Positions 54,902 through 64,000 of a stretch of DNA of 64,000 nt are shown here, piece by piece (the first letter of the stretch is position 1; every line of letters starts with the position of its first letter). The notes under the pieces are model-generated. The model searched no databases. It was given only the letters and a program-made list of their open reading frames with translations, and was not told the DNA's origin. The stretch comes from a bacterium UBP4_UBA6127. GTDB taxonomy: Bacteria; UBP4; UBA4092. Position numbers and translations under genes: made by a program. The stretch spans positions 1-64,000 of the forward strand of contig DIVR01000010.1 of the NCBI GenBank assembly GCA_002428325.1. The letters are read 5' to 3'.

Positions 54902-56464
54902 TCAAGAGTCTCTGACTTGAATCATTTTTTTCATAGCTATCGGCAGAAAATGGAGAATATCCCCTGCGGTGAGGCAAAATTCAGTTAACTCCTGTGCTGC
55001 CAAATCTCCAGCCATTCCATGAAGATAACAAGCCAGGATAGAGGCTTCCAAGGGGGTCAGTGATTGGGCCATAAATCCGGCAATCAGGCCGGTGAGGACA
55101 TCCCCAGCGCCCGCAGTTGCCATGCCGGGATTCCCCGTGGGATTGATATAAACCTGGCCTGAAGGCTCAGCAATGAGGGTTTTTGCTCCCTTAAGGACCA
55201 AATAAACATTATGTTGTTTGGAAAATTGCTGGGCCAGGTTAATCCGATTTGCCTGAACCTGGTAAGAAGTCAGATGGACTAATCGGCTCATTTCACCCGG
55301 ATGGGGGGTTAAAACTACTGGGACCTTGGCTGATTTCAATATGGCGGAATCCTGGGTGAAAGCCATCAGTGCGTCAGCATCCAGCACCATAGGGCGTGGA
55401 CTGGAGATTACCAGTTTTCTAACCAGAGAGAGGGTTGCTTCATGGGTGGACAAACCGGGACCGACCGCTATGACAGTGGCTTTATTCAGAAATTCATGAA
55501 TCATCTGTTCAGCATTGATATCCAGAGAATGCCTAGTTGTTTCCGGCAGGCCCAGGGTCATGACTTCAGTCAATTTTGTTGCCATCAAGGGTTGCAGGCT
55601 GGAAGGGACTCCCAGGGTTACCAGCCCTGTTCCTGCCCGAAGAGCACTCATACTGGTCAATGCCGCCGCTCCGGTAAATCCCGGAGAGCCTGCCAGGACC
55701 AGTACATGCCCGAATTTACCCTTATGTCCCTCAGGGTCTCTCTGGGGGATGTACATAGAGCATTCATCCATTGTCAAATAATTCAGGGAATAATGTTTCT
55801 GATGGACTAGCTGGTCAGGAATCCCTATGTCGGCTATCTCAATTTTACCGATATATTTGGCTCCCGGGAAAGTTACCAGCCCCAATTTAGGTAATCCCAG
55901 CATAATGGTCAAAGCTGGAATGATACATTTGCCTGTGGGAAATCCTTTATCCGGATTTATTCCCGTTGGAATATCAATGGAAACCACGGGTTTGTTGGAG
56001 TCATTAATTGCATCAACGGCCTGAGCCACCATTCCATGTAATGGACCCTTGGATCCCGTTCCCAGGAGGGCATCAATAATAATATCAGCCTCTTCCAGGG
56101 AGCTTAATGATTCATTTAATTCCGGCTCAGAAGAGAGTTCGTGAATCACCGGAACAGGATTCTGGTTTTTGAGTGTTTCTAAATTGGTCTTGGAGTCACC
56201 TGTGAGGTTTGATTCATTGGCCAACAGGAATACTTCCACTTTCAATCCCTGTTGATACAGATGCCGGGCAACCACCAGCCCATCTCCCCCATTATTTCCT
56301 TTTCCGCAAAAGATAGCAAAAAAACGGGCTTCTGGATAACTGGAACGGGTGATTTCAGCCACAGCCTTTCCCGCATTTTCCATCAGAGTCAAGGAAGGAA
56401 TCCCAAATCCTTCAATGGCCGTCTGGTCAAGGTCTCTCATTTGTGCGGAAGTAACGACTTTCAT
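54902..56464 (-). CDS. nnr: Bifunctional NAD(P)H-hydrate repair enzyme (epimerase and dehydratase)
   Basis: A 520-residue fusion. The N-terminal YjeF epimerase domain (about 1-210: GKGNNGGDGLVVARHLY, DALLGTGSKG) interconverts R- and S-NAD(P)HX. The C-terminal ribokinase-like dehydratase (about 225-505: GHVLVLAGSPGFTGAA, VLTPHPGEMSRL, NPTGNPGMATAGAGDVLTG) repairs the S form with ADP or ATP. The length matches E. coli Nnr. It follows hemW by 76 bases on the same strand and is the last gene of the run that starts at the ROK gene. Confidence 0.96.
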   Translation of the reverse strand: MKVVTSAQMRDLDQTAIEGFGIPSLTLMENAGKAVAEITRSSYPEARFFAIFCGKGNNGGDGLVVARHLYQQGLKVEVFLLANESNLTGDSKTNLETLKNQNPVPVIHELSSEPELNESLSSLEEADIIIDALLGTGSKGPLHGMVAQAVDAINDSNKPVVSIDIPTGINPDKGFPTGKCIIPALTIMLGLPKLGLVTFPGAKYIGKIEIADIGIPDQLVHQKHYSLNYLTMDECSMYIPQRDPEGHKGKFGHVLVLAGSPGFTGAAALTSMSALRAGTGLVTLGVPSSLQPLMATKLTEVMTLGLPETTRHSLDINAEQMIHEFLNKATVIAVGPGLSTHEATLSLVRKLVISSPRPMVLDADALMAFTQDSAILKSAKVPVVLTPHPGEMSRLVHLTSYQVQANRINLAQQFSKQHNVYLVLKGAKTLIAEPSGQVYINPTGNPGMATAGAGDVLTGLIAGFMAQSLTPLEASILACYLHGMAGDLAAQELTEFCLTAGDILHFLPIAMKKMIQVRDS

Positions 56465-56540
56465 GGCATAACTCCTTAATTGCTAAGATTACAGAAGATA
56501 GAAAGCCCTGTCAAGAAGAATCAGTGAGGGGAGGAAAACC

Positions 56541-57692
56541 TTAATCTTCGGCCAGTAAATCGGCAAAAAGAGCATCGGAAATCAAGATTCCTTTAGAAGT
56601 CAGGCTGATGCTGACCGGATTGATTTCAAGGCATCCCATTTCCAAGTAAGGTTGGAAGACACTGCCGAATACGTCCAGGATATCATTCTGAAAGAGGTTC
56701 TGGAAAACAGATTTCTGAATTCCTTCCCGAAGCCGAAGGGTTACCATGCAATATTCTGCCATCAGTTCCTTTCCTTGAAGCCTTTCTTCTCCTGCCACCG
56801 GTAAATGGTCCCCTTGCATGGCTTCTAAATAGGATTCCAAGGTATCCAGGTTCCAATATCTCCTTCCCTGAAAGTAAGAATGAGCATTGACTCCAAATCC
56901 AAGGTAATCCCCATATTTCCAGTAGTTTAAATTATGCTGGCAAGGATAATTCGGCAGAGACCAGTTGGATATCTCATAATGATGAAAACCCGCTTTATGA
57001 AGCCGATTCATGGCATATTCATACATGCTGATAGGAATCTCTTCATCAGGTAAACTCAATTGACCTGATTCAAGCTGGTGCTCCAGGGGAACATCCCCTT
57101 CGACTGTCAGTCCGTAAAGGCTAATATGATAAGGTTCACATTGTAAAGCTTTTTCCAGGCTGTCCTGCCATTGTGAGAGGGTTTGGGTCGGATATCCAAA
57201 TATCAGGTCAAGGCTGAGGTTCTGAAAACCTGCCTCATGGGCCCGTTTGACTGCCTGCCGAATATCCTCCGATAAATGGGGCCGGTTCATCCTTTTTAAC
57301 AGGCCCTCATCAAAAGACTGGGCTCCAATGCTGAGACGGTTGATTCCGGCCTCTTTATAACAAATTAATTTGTCCAGAGAATCCAGAGATTCTGGATTTG
57401 CTTCCAGGGTGATTTCACATTTTTCAACAGGGGAATAGCAATCGAATATTTGATGGAGTATGGCAAGGATATCTTGGGGAGGGATATGGGAGGGAGTTCC
57501 CCCGCCAAAAAATAAACTTGAAAATGTCTTTGGATAATCAAAAGGGAGGGATTGGGTCCTTAATTGGATTTCTTTAATCAGGGCATCCCGATAGCGTGGC
57601 TGATATAAATCTTTCCCGGCATAAGAGACAAAATCACAATAATGGCATTTGCTCTGGCAGAAAGGAATATGGATATAAATTCCTAAAGGCAT
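56541..57692 (-). CDS. hemW: Radical SAM haem chaperone HemW
   Basis: A 383-residue radical SAM protein of the HemN/HemW family. The cluster motif CxxxCxxC is Cys12, Cys16 and Cys19 in IHIPFCQSKCHYCDF, followed by LFFGGGTPS. Its shorter length and lack of the extra N-terminal Cys distinguish HemW (haem insertion) from the oxygen-independent coproporphyrinogen oxidase HemN. It lies 40 bases after lepB. Confidence 0.93.
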   Translation of the reverse strand: MPLGIYIHIPFCQSKCHYCDFVSYAGKDLYQPRYRDALIKEIQLRTQSLPFDYPKTFSSLFFGGGTPSHIPPQDILAILHQIFDCYSPVEKCEITLEANPESLDSLDKLICYKEAGINRLSIGAQSFDEGLLKRMNRPHLSEDIRQAVKRAHEAGFQNLSLDLIFGYPTQTLSQWQDSLEKALQCEPYHISLYGLTVEGDVPLEHQLESGQLSLPDEEIPISMYEYAMNRLHKAGFHHYEISNWSLPNYPCQHNLNYWKYGDYLGFGVNAHSYFQGRRYWNLDTLESYLEAMQGDHLPVAGEERLQGKELMAEYCMVTLRLREGIQKSVFQNLFQNDILDVFGSVFQPYLEMGCLEINPVSISLTSKGILISDALFADLLAED

Positions 57693-57732
57693 ATCGGATT
57701 CCTCCCTGTCGTTTGATTGGGAATGGTAATTG

Positions 57733-58386
57733 CTATCGAAGTATTTTCATCCGGAACAGAGTCCAGGGTTTCCATATTTCCAGGGGAATCTTATTCCCTT
57801 CCCGGTCCCGTGAATACCAGTGCATAAAGAAAGCTTTTCCCTTTATGAATTTTATATTTACCGGTCCCCAGTAACGGCTGTCCCATGAATTGTTTCGGTT
57901 ATCACCCATGGCAAAAACATAACCTTGGGGAACTTGATATGGAAAGGCGATATTCGGCGGCATGAACGGATTATATTGCATGGGTTCAGCGATGTAGGAA
58001 TCTTTCAGGGGTTTCCCATTGAGATAGACCACATCGTCTCGAATATCTATGGTATCCCCGGCCACAGCGATACATCGTTTGATATAATCAATATGAGGCC
58101 CTCTGTCCCAAGCTTCAGGGGTGGTGGTGTATTGGACTTTTTCCCAGGGAACCAGAGAATATTTCCCGGGGAACTTAAAAACAATAATATCTCCACGCTG
58201 GGGAGTTTTATTCCAGTAAACAAACCTGTTGACAAAAACCATATCTCCAATTTGGAGAGTGTTGCGCATAGACTCTGAGGGGATTGCAAAAGGTTTGGCG
58301 ATAAAGGTATGGGCCATTAAGGCAACAGTTCCGGCGACCAGCAGACCTTCTATCCATTCTCTTAACCAGTGTTTTTGGAAATACAT
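57733..58386 (-). CDS. lepB: Signal peptidase I (copy 1)
   Basis: A 217-residue membrane-bound serine peptidase that removes signal peptides. One N-terminal anchor (about 11-32). Catalytic Ser39 in IPSESM and Lys103 in YIKRCIAVAGD make the Ser/Lys dyad; GDNRNNSWDSRYWG is box E. An insert of about 20 residues (71-97) separates dyad boxes relative to copy 2. It is preceded by a second lepB and followed by hemW. Confidence 0.95.
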   Translation of the reverse strand: MYFQKHWLREWIEGLLVAGTVALMAHTFIAKPFAIPSESMRNTLQIGDMVFVNRFVYWNKTPQRGDIIVFKFPGKYSLVPWEKVQYTTTPEAWDRGPHIDYIKRCIAVAGDTIDIRDDVVYLNGKPLKDSYIAEPMQYNPFMPPNIAFPYQVPQGYVFAMGDNRNNSWDSRYWGPVNIKFIKGKAFFMHWYSRDREGNKIPLEIWKPWTLFRMKILR

Positions 58387-58515
58387 TTATCGATTGTCCT
58401 GTCTAACGGTATTCTAATCAGTTATCTGCTTGAACTTTTCGGTAAATCAGAAGGATTCATTCTATCATAAAATTCTAATGCTTATCAGGTTTATCAGGCG
58501 GATCGGGGAGGGCTT

Positions 58516-59082
58516 TTAAATTTGTTGAAATCTAAAAATCGACCACCAGGGATATTCGATCAATTGCCCCTGCCGATTCCGGTAATTCCAGAATATCAGA
58601 AAAGCTCTTCCCTCAATTTCATCCGCTCGGAGGGGGCCCCAGTATCGGCTGTCCTGACTGTTATTCCTGTTGTCTCCCATGACAAAAACATGGCCCAAGG
58701 GAATCGATAGGGGATATGTAAATAATCCCTTATCTTTAGTGAAGTCTTTAATATAGGGTTCATGTAAAAGGGTATCGCCTACTATCACTTGATTATCCTT
58801 CAGCTCGATGCTTTCTCCGGCCATGGCAATAACCCTTTTAACATAAAATATCTTAGGATCATTAGGATAATGAAAAACAACAATATCCCCCCGTTGGGGA
58901 GGATCCAGCCAATAAGCGAACCGATTGACCAGAATCAAATCCCCCACCTGGAGAGTATTCATCATAGAAGCTGAAGGAATTCTAAAAGGTTGTATAAAGA
59001 AGGTCTTAACCGACAAAAAGACCAGAGATGCAATAATGAGTAACTCTATGGATTCTCTTAACAGGCTTTTTTGATATACCAT
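58516..59082 (-). CDS. lepB: Signal peptidase I (copy 2)
   Basis: A 188-residue signal peptidase I. An anchor covers about residues 11-31. Ser39 (IPSASMMNTLQVGD) and Lys82 (YVKRVIAMAGE) form the dyad, with GDNRNNSQDSRYWG as box E. It lacks the insert of copy 1 and is the more compact form. It lies between lepA and copy 1, with 48 bases after lepA, as in the widespread lepA-lepB order. Confidence 0.96.
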   Translation of the reverse strand: MVYQKSLLRESIELLIIASLVFLSVKTFFIQPFRIPSASMMNTLQVGDLILVNRFAYWLDPPQRGDIVVFHYPNDPKIFYVKRVIAMAGESIELKDNQVIVGDTLLHEPYIKDFTKDKGLFTYPLSIPLGHVFVMGDNRNNSQDSRYWGPLRADEIEGRAFLIFWNYRNRQGQLIEYPWWSIFRFQQI

Positions 59083-59130
59083 TCAGATTTCCTACTCATT
59101 GAGACAGGTCCAGCCGAATGAGAAATAATA

Positions 59131-60930
59131 TTATTCATCATCTACTGAGAGGACAGCCATAAAAGCTTCCTGAGGGACTTGGACTCTGCCGATTTGTTTC
59201 ATCCGTTTCTTACCTTCTTTTTGTTTTTCCAGAAGTTTACGTTTACGGGTGATATCTCCCCCATAACATTTGGAGGTAACATCCTTTCGGAGGGGACGAA
59301 CCGATTCACGAGCAATGACCCGGCTTCCGATAGCAGCCTGAATGGCAACTTCAAACATTTGCCGGGGGATTAATTTACGCATCTTTTCCACCAACTGGCG
59401 GCCTCGATAATAAGCCACATCCTTATGCAGAATAATAGAAAGGGCATCTACCGGATCTCCGTTCAGCAGGACATCCAGTTTCACCAGGTCTGAAGTCTGG
59501 TATCCAATGACTTCATAATCCAATGAGGCATACCCTTTGGTGACTGATTTGAGTTTATCATGAAAATCGGTGATGGTCTCAGCCAGAGGAATATGGTAAA
59601 TCAGGGTGGCCCGAGTCTGGTCGGTATAATCCATTTTGATATATTCCCCTCGTTTCCCTGTGGCCAATTTCATGACATTTCCAACATAATCTGTTGGAAC
59701 CATGATGGTGGCCTTAATGAAAGGTTCCCGGCATTCTTTGATTTGGGTGTTGGGGAATTTTGAGGGATTATCAACTTCAATGATATCCTCATTGGGCATA
59801 ATGATTTGATACATGACATTGGGCGCCGTGGTAACCAGGGTCAGGTTATATTCCCGTTCCAGCCGTTCCTGGATAATTTCCATATGCAATAATCCGAGGA
59901 AACCGCAACGGAAGCCGAATCCTAAAGCGGGTGAATTGTCCGGTTCAAACATGAAGGCTGCATCATTGAGCTTCATCTTTTCCATGGCATCCCGCAGTAC
60001 TTCATATTCTTCACTGACAGCAGGATAAAGACCGCAATAAACCATGGGTTTCACAGGTCGGTATCCGGGCAGGGGAACGGTTCTGCCTTTAATGGCCGTG
60101 GTAAAAGTATCTCCGACACTGACATCACTGATAGTTTTAATATTGGCAACCAGGTAACCGACTTCGCCCACTCCTAATTTTTCCACCGGTGACATCTTGG
60201 GACTGAAAATGCCGACTTCCTGAACTTCGTATTCCTGTTTATTGGCCATCATTCGGATGATATCACCCTTTGTAACACTGCCGTCAAAGACACGGAAATA
60301 AATTATGACTCCTCGATAGGAGTCATAAATAGAGTCGAAAATCAGAGCTGCCAGCGGGGCTTCAAAACTCCCCTTGGGAGGAGCCACTCGCTGAACGACA
60401 GATTCCAGGATATCCGTAATGCCAATTCCCTCTTTACCACTGGCGAGAATAATTTCATTCTCGGCAACCGGCAGCATTTGGACTATCTGGTTCAGGCAGA
60501 TTTCCAGACTGGCATTTGGAAGGTCGATTTTATTGATTACCGGGATTAAGGCCAAGTGTTGATCAATTGCCAAATAGGCATTTGCCATAGTCTGGGCCTC
60601 GACTCCCTGGGAAGCATCTACCAGGAGAACAGCCCCTTCACAGCTGGCTAATGAACGTGAAACCTCATAAGAAAAATCCACATGGCCCGGTGTATCCAGA
60701 AGATTTAAGATATATTTGATACCATCTTTGGCTTTATACTCCAGCCGGACCGGATGGGATTTAATTGTGATACCTCTCTCACGTTCGAGATCCATTGAGT
60801 CGAGAAACTGATCCCGCATTTCACGCAGGGTCAAAGCTCCTGTCACCTCCAGAAGTCGGTCGGAGATAGTTGTTTTCCCATGGTCGATATGGGCAATGAT
60901 GCTGAAGTTCCTAATTAATTTGGGGTCCAT
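59131..60930 (-). CDS. lepA: Elongation factor 4 (LepA) GTPase
   Basis: A 599-residue ribosome-associated GTPase. G1 AHIDHGKTTISDRLLE, G2/G3 region with LDTPGHVDFSYE, and G4 NKIDLP are present, followed by LepA-specific domains ending in the conserved C-terminal region VTSKCYGGDITRKRKLLEKQKEGKKRMK. The length is typical. The start is ATG 60930 and the ribosome site is weak. Next upstream is the ROK gene (20-base gap). Confidence 0.98.
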   Translation of the reverse strand: MDPKLIRNFSIIAHIDHGKTTISDRLLEVTGALTLREMRDQFLDSMDLERERGITIKSHPVRLEYKAKDGIKYILNLLDTPGHVDFSYEVSRSLASCEGAVLLVDASQGVEAQTMANAYLAIDQHLALIPVINKIDLPNASLEICLNQIVQMLPVAENEIILASGKEGIGITDILESVVQRVAPPKGSFEAPLAALIFDSIYDSYRGVIIYFRVFDGSVTKGDIIRMMANKQEYEVQEVGIFSPKMSPVEKLGVGEVGYLVANIKTISDVSVGDTFTTAIKGRTVPLPGYRPVKPMVYCGLYPAVSEEYEVLRDAMEKMKLNDAAFMFEPDNSPALGFGFRCGFLGLLHMEIIQERLEREYNLTLVTTAPNVMYQIIMPNEDIIEVDNPSKFPNTQIKECREPFIKATIMVPTDYVGNVMKLATGKRGEYIKMDYTDQTRATLIYHIPLAETITDFHDKLKSVTKGYASLDYEVIGYQTSDLVKLDVLLNGDPVDALSIILHKDVAYYRGRQLVEKMRKLIPRQMFEVAIQAAIGSRVIARESVRPLRKDVTSKCYGGDITRKRKLLEKQKEGKKRMKQIGRVQVPQEAFMAVLSVDDE

Positions 60931-60950
60931 GTGTTATTAAGTTATATCCT

Positions 60951-61943
60951 TTATTTTGCGTTGATTTCTGAAAATACAATCCCTGCGGCGCCTATACGTC
61001 CGGCTTCATTTCCCAGTTTTGCCATGACAATTTCTGTCCGGTCAATGAGAAACTTAAAACCTCGTTTCCTGAATTCATCCTGGGCAGGTTTCAATATGAA
61101 ATCTCCGGCTTTCATAACACCGCCCCCTAATGCCACCATCTCGGGGTTTAGCAGATTGACCAGCGTCATGATTCCAATACCAATAATCCTGCCGGTTTCA
61201 TCCAGAATCCTTAAGGCCAGCTTATCTTTCTTTAAAGCGGCCTGATAAACAATTTCCGGGGATATGTTATCTAAGTCATTTTTTATCAATTTGGTTATCA
61301 GGGTCTTTTCACCCGATTCAATCGCCATCCGGGTCCGGCGATTTATGCCTAAGGCTGAGGCATGAGCTTCCAGACATCCCGGATTACCACATCCGCAAAC
61401 TAACCCATTAGGGTCATAATTAATATGGCCCGGTTCTCCGCCGGCGCCATCCGCTCCATGCCAGACTTTTCCATTCAGGATAAGCCCTCCCCCAATACCG
61501 GTGCCGATAGTTAACACAATCATGGTATCCGATTTTTTGCCGGTCCCTATCCATTTTTCACCGTAGGCGGCGGCATTGGCATCATTTTCCAGTAAGAAGG
61601 GGAATTTGAAACCTTTCTGGCATTCTTTCAATAAGGGGATATCAACCCATCCGGGAAGATTGGGAGCAATTCGAACAATCCACTTCTTCATATCAATCAA
61701 ACCCGGAGTCGCTACACAGGCTCCTAATACGTGGCCCTTTTTCCGGGCGGCAGAATCTGCCAGTTTTTGGGTCAATATTCTAATTTGACTGATAACATGC
61801 TTGGGCCCTTTTTCACCTTCAGTTGGGACCACAATATCATCCACAATTTTGCCCTTATTATTTACAAGAGCTCCTTTAATGGATTGACCACCTAAATCAA
61901 TACCAATAGCATACATTTTGGAAGTATCTTTTTTTGCCGGCAT
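60951..61943 (-). CDS. ROK family sugar kinase (glucokinase-like)
   Basis: A 330-residue ROK protein without an N-terminal DNA-binding domain, so a kinase rather than a repressor. The ATP site is GIDLGGQSIKGALV. The active-site region is LENDANAAAYGE, and the zinc motif is CGCGNPGCLEAHAS. GGGVMKAG closes the ATP site. Glucokinase is the likeliest activity; N-acetylglucosamine or mannose kinase cannot be excluded, and the latter would fit the GH20 enzyme. It is the first gene of the run ending at nnr. Confidence 0.85.
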   Translation of the reverse strand: MPAKKDTSKMYAIGIDLGGQSIKGALVNNKGKIVDDIVVPTEGEKGPKHVISQIRILTQKLADSAARKKGHVLGACVATPGLIDMKKWIVRIAPNLPGWVDIPLLKECQKGFKFPFLLENDANAAAYGEKWIGTGKKSDTMIVLTIGTGIGGGLILNGKVWHGADGAGGEPGHINYDPNGLVCGCGNPGCLEAHASALGINRRTRMAIESGEKTLITKLIKNDLDNISPEIVYQAALKKDKLALRILDETGRIIGIGIMTLVNLLNPEMVALGGGVMKAGDFILKPAQDEFRKRGFKFLIDRTEIVMAKLGNEAGRIGAAGIVFSEINAK

Positions 61944-62286
61944 ATAAGATGACCTTTACCTTGAGGATATATAATTCCAAAACCTTTATTATACCATGTA
62001 TCTGGGGGATAATTGGGCTGGAATCATTCGAATCCATCGACTAGTATATAAATCAGTATGATAGGTTATAAAACCTTATCACGGACTGTTTCCGGAGTGT
62101 CTTAAAACCCAAATCAAGGAGACCCAAATTATTAATTGGATATCCGGACAATAGCTGGCTTCATTTTGCTACCAATGGGGATAAATAACTGACAATATAC
62201 CTGGAATGAACCTGATAGACATAAAAAGATAAAACAGGAACCCCATAATCTGGAGCTCCTGTTTTTTTTACTGTCCCTGATTTAAA
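61944..62286. other. Intergenic region between accC and the ROK gene
   Basis: It holds the terminator at 62231-62269 near accC and probably the promoter of the ROK-lepA run. A weak imperfect hairpin lies around 62060-62081. No gene seen. Confidence 0.45.
62231..62269. terminator. Terminator after accC
   Basis: The stem ACAGGA / TCCTGT, extended by a bulged second pairing, is flanked by long T tracts on both strands (AAAA before, TTTTTTT after). It lies 18 bases after the accC stop. Confidence 0.7.
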
Positions 62287-63633
62287 TTACAAAGTAGTCA
62301 GGATTTTTTCAACAAATTTAGTATTGACTGTTCCTCGGCGGAATTCCGGACGATTTAATAGAATCTGATGGAAGGGGATAGTGGTGGGTATTCCTTCAAT
62401 GATGAATTCATCCAAGGCTCTTAACATCCGGCTGATGGCCTGATCCCGGGTAGGTGCATGGACTATCAGCTTACCCAGTAATGAATCGTAGTAGGGAGGT
62501 ACGACATATTCCTGGTAAATATGGCTGTCCACCCTGACTCCCGGCCCCCCGGGCGCATGGAAAGCTGTGATTTTTCCCGGCATAGGCATGAAATTCCGAT
62601 TAGGGTCTTCGGCATTGATTCGGCATTCGATTGCATGTCCACGCAGGATTAAATCCCTTTGGGTATAGGTCAGTTTTTCTCCGGCAGCAATCCGTAATTG
62701 TTCTTTTAACAGATCCACTCCGCTGACTAATTCAGTAACCGGATGTTCTACCTGGATGCGGGTATTCATTTCCATAAAAAAGAAATTACTATGCTTGTCC
62801 AGAAGAAACTCAATCGTTCCGGCATTCTGGTATCCTACACTGCGGGCAATGGCGACCGCCGAATCCCCCATCTTTTTACGAAGGGTATTATCCAATGCCG
62901 GGGAAGGCGATTCCTCTATCAACTTCTGGTGACGGCGTTGCAATGAACAATCACGTTCTCCCAGATGGATGATATTTCCAAATTTATCGCCCATCAGCTG
63001 AAATTCAATATGACGGGGTTCTTCTAAAAACTTTTCCAGATAGATCTCAGAGTTTCCAAAACCGGCTTCGGCTTCGGCTTTAGCTGTGCCATAAGCTGAC
63101 GCAAGACTGACATCGGTATGGGCGATTCGCATCCCTCGTCCACCCCCTCCGGCGCTGGCTTTGATAATGACCGGATACCCGATTTTATGGGCAATGGCTA
63201 TGGCATCATCAATAGATTCTACCGGACCATCTGAGCCAGGTGTGATAGTAACACCGGCCAGTTTAGCCGTTCGGCGGGCTTCTGACTTATTTCCCATCAG
63301 CCGTAATACTTTGGCTGAGGGCCCAATGAACCGGATGTTACAGGACTCACAAATTTCGGCAAAATGGGGATTTTCGGACAAAAAACCATATCCGGGATGG
63401 ATGGCTTCTGCATCAGTTATTTCTGCAGCGCTGATAATAGCAGGAATATTCAAATAACTCTGATTGGCCGGTGGAGGTCCGATGCAAATGCTTTCATCGG
63501 CAAACCTGACATGTAAACTGTCTCGGTCAGCTTCTGAGTAAACGGCGACCGTCTTAATGCCCATCTCACGGCAGGCACGGATTACCCTCAGGGCGATTTC
63601 TCCACGGTTTGCTATTAGTATTTTATGAAACAT
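62287..63633 (-). CDS. accC: Biotin carboxylase AccC
   Basis: A 448-residue ATP-grasp subunit that carboxylates biotin on AccB. Recognisable are the N-terminal ILIANRGEIALRVIRACRE, IHPGYGFLSEN, the ATP-grasp glycine loop KASAGGGGRGM, MEMNTRIQVEHPVTE and the C-terminal RAL..F.I.G.PT region. The length is normal. It lies 32 bases after accB on the same strand, giving the standard accB-accC pair. Confidence 0.98.
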   Translation of the reverse strand: MFHKILIANRGEIALRVIRACREMGIKTVAVYSEADRDSLHVRFADESICIGPPPANQSYLNIPAIISAAEITDAEAIHPGYGFLSENPHFAEICESCNIRFIGPSAKVLRLMGNKSEARRTAKLAGVTITPGSDGPVESIDDAIAIAHKIGYPVIIKASAGGGGRGMRIAHTDVSLASAYGTAKAEAEAGFGNSEIYLEKFLEEPRHIEFQLMGDKFGNIIHLGERDCSLQRRHQKLIEESPSPALDNTLRKKMGDSAVAIARSVGYQNAGTIEFLLDKHSNFFFMEMNTRIQVEHPVTELVSGVDLLKEQLRIAAGEKLTYTQRDLILRGHAIECRINAEDPNRNFMPMPGKITAFHAPGGPGVRVDSHIYQEYVVPPYYDSLLGKLIVHAPTRDQAISRMLRALDEFIIEGIPTTIPFHQILLNRPEFRRGTVNTKFVEKILTTL

Positions 63634-63665
63634 AAGGGGGCTTGTTCAACCTCGTGTCAGGGAAA

Positions 63666-64000
63666 TTACAGTTTTTGCACCTTGAACAGGGGCTGGCCAA
63701 ACTCCACAGTATGGCCGTTTTCGACTAGAACTTCCAATATTTTAAACCGAAATTCAGATTTGATTTCATTCATTAATTTCATAGCTTCAATGATGCAGAC
63801 CGTCTGGTCTGCTTCAATGGTATTTCCGATATCAACAAAAGGCGCAGCATCCGGCGCCGGCGACCGATAAAAAGTTCCCACCATAGGTGAAGTAATTGTG
63901 GTGCAGGAGGCATCTTCCACTGTTTCAGGGGCTGGACTACTGCTGGGTGCGGCGGGTGAGTCATAGGCCGGGACCATTCCCTGGGGATGCATGCCGGCCT
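63666..64000 (-). CDS. accB: Biotin carboxyl carrier protein AccB, cut by the window edge
   Basis: A partial gene: the 5' end lies beyond 64000, and the frame stays open from 63992 to the edge. The C-terminal biotinyl domain is complete: TTITSPMVGTFYRSP, and the biotin-accepting lysine in CIIEAMKLMNEIKSE. The Pro/Ala-rich linker before it is typical of AccB. About 50 N-terminal residues are missing. Confidence 0.95.
   Translation of the reverse strand, partial: AGMHPQGMVPAYDSPAAPSSSPAPETVEDASCTTITSPMVGTFYRSPAPDAAPFVDIGNTIEADQTVCIIEAMKLMNEIKSEFRFKILEVLVENGHTVEFGQPLFKVQKL

Noticed and set aside
62020..62040. tRNA T-loop-like sequence ATTCGAATCC
   Set aside because: The flanking bases do not form a T stem, and there is no acceptor or anticodon arm.
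1..64000. CRISPR arrays, insertion sequences, prophage, tRNA and rRNA genes
   Set aside because: I looked for repeats with regular spacing, transposase motifs and rRNA/tRNA signatures and saw none.

Overview
The window is 64 kb of an AT-leaning, densely coded bacterial chromosome. It carries single-copy housekeeping genes (dnaA, dnaE, dnaK/dnaJ, lepA, accA/accB/accC, thiC, argH). The lineage looks Gram-negative-like: there are Sec signal peptides, lipobox lipoproteins, a GspG-type pseudopilin and an HtrA protease. Large secreted Ser/Thr-rich proteins, a GH20 enzyme, repeated SGNH lipoproteins and an incomplete mannose-type PTS suggest an uncultivated saccharolytic or fermentative bacterium, perhaps PVC/FCB-related. 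No rRNA or other decisive marker is present, so taxonomy stays open. I saw no tRNA, rRNA, CRISPR array, insertion sequence or prophage.

Layout. 1-10.6 kb: a hydantoinase, a DUF350 membrane protein, a lytic transglycosylase, a secreted GH20-type enzyme, a YgeY-type M20 hydrolase, a secreted subtilase and a K+ channel with RCK domain. 10.8-16.5 kb: a sodium/solute symporter, then a three-gene plus-strand set (P-loop kinase, secreted SNase-type nuclease with OB domains, and a membrane protein carrying the same OB domain). 16.6-20.1 kb: three paralogous SGNH esterases and an unrecognised barrel protein. 20.2-27.2 kb, minus strand: an RF-1-type rescue factor, thiC, gspG, dnaA, a FAD amine oxidase-like protein and a family 2 glycosyltransferase.

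27.6-39.1 kb is one long plus-strand run: a TPR protein, an unknown protein, a fold-type I PLP enzyme, RidA, a 74-residue protein, a cobalamin-binding mutase fusion, PTS EIIC, EIID, HPr, EI, and argH. I consider this the most interesting region. It joins a radical B12 mutase, a PLP enzyme and an imine deaminase to phosphotransferase components, and EIIA and EIIB are missing. The mutase joins an aminomutase-type B12 domain to a barrel resembling the epsilon subunit of glutamate mutase, with an altered B12 motif.

39.3-64 kb is almost entirely minus strand: a large secreted beta-helix protein, dnaE-accA, a stress cluster (hsp20, dnaK, dnaJ, htrA, and a J-domain protein whose HPD is HPA), a run of ROK kinase, lepA, lepB, lepB, hemW and nnr, and finally accB-accC, with accB cut by the window edge. 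Most transcription units end in clear intrinsic terminators. A 43-bp perfect palindrome near 54.8 kb has a decayed second copy near 27.4 kb.
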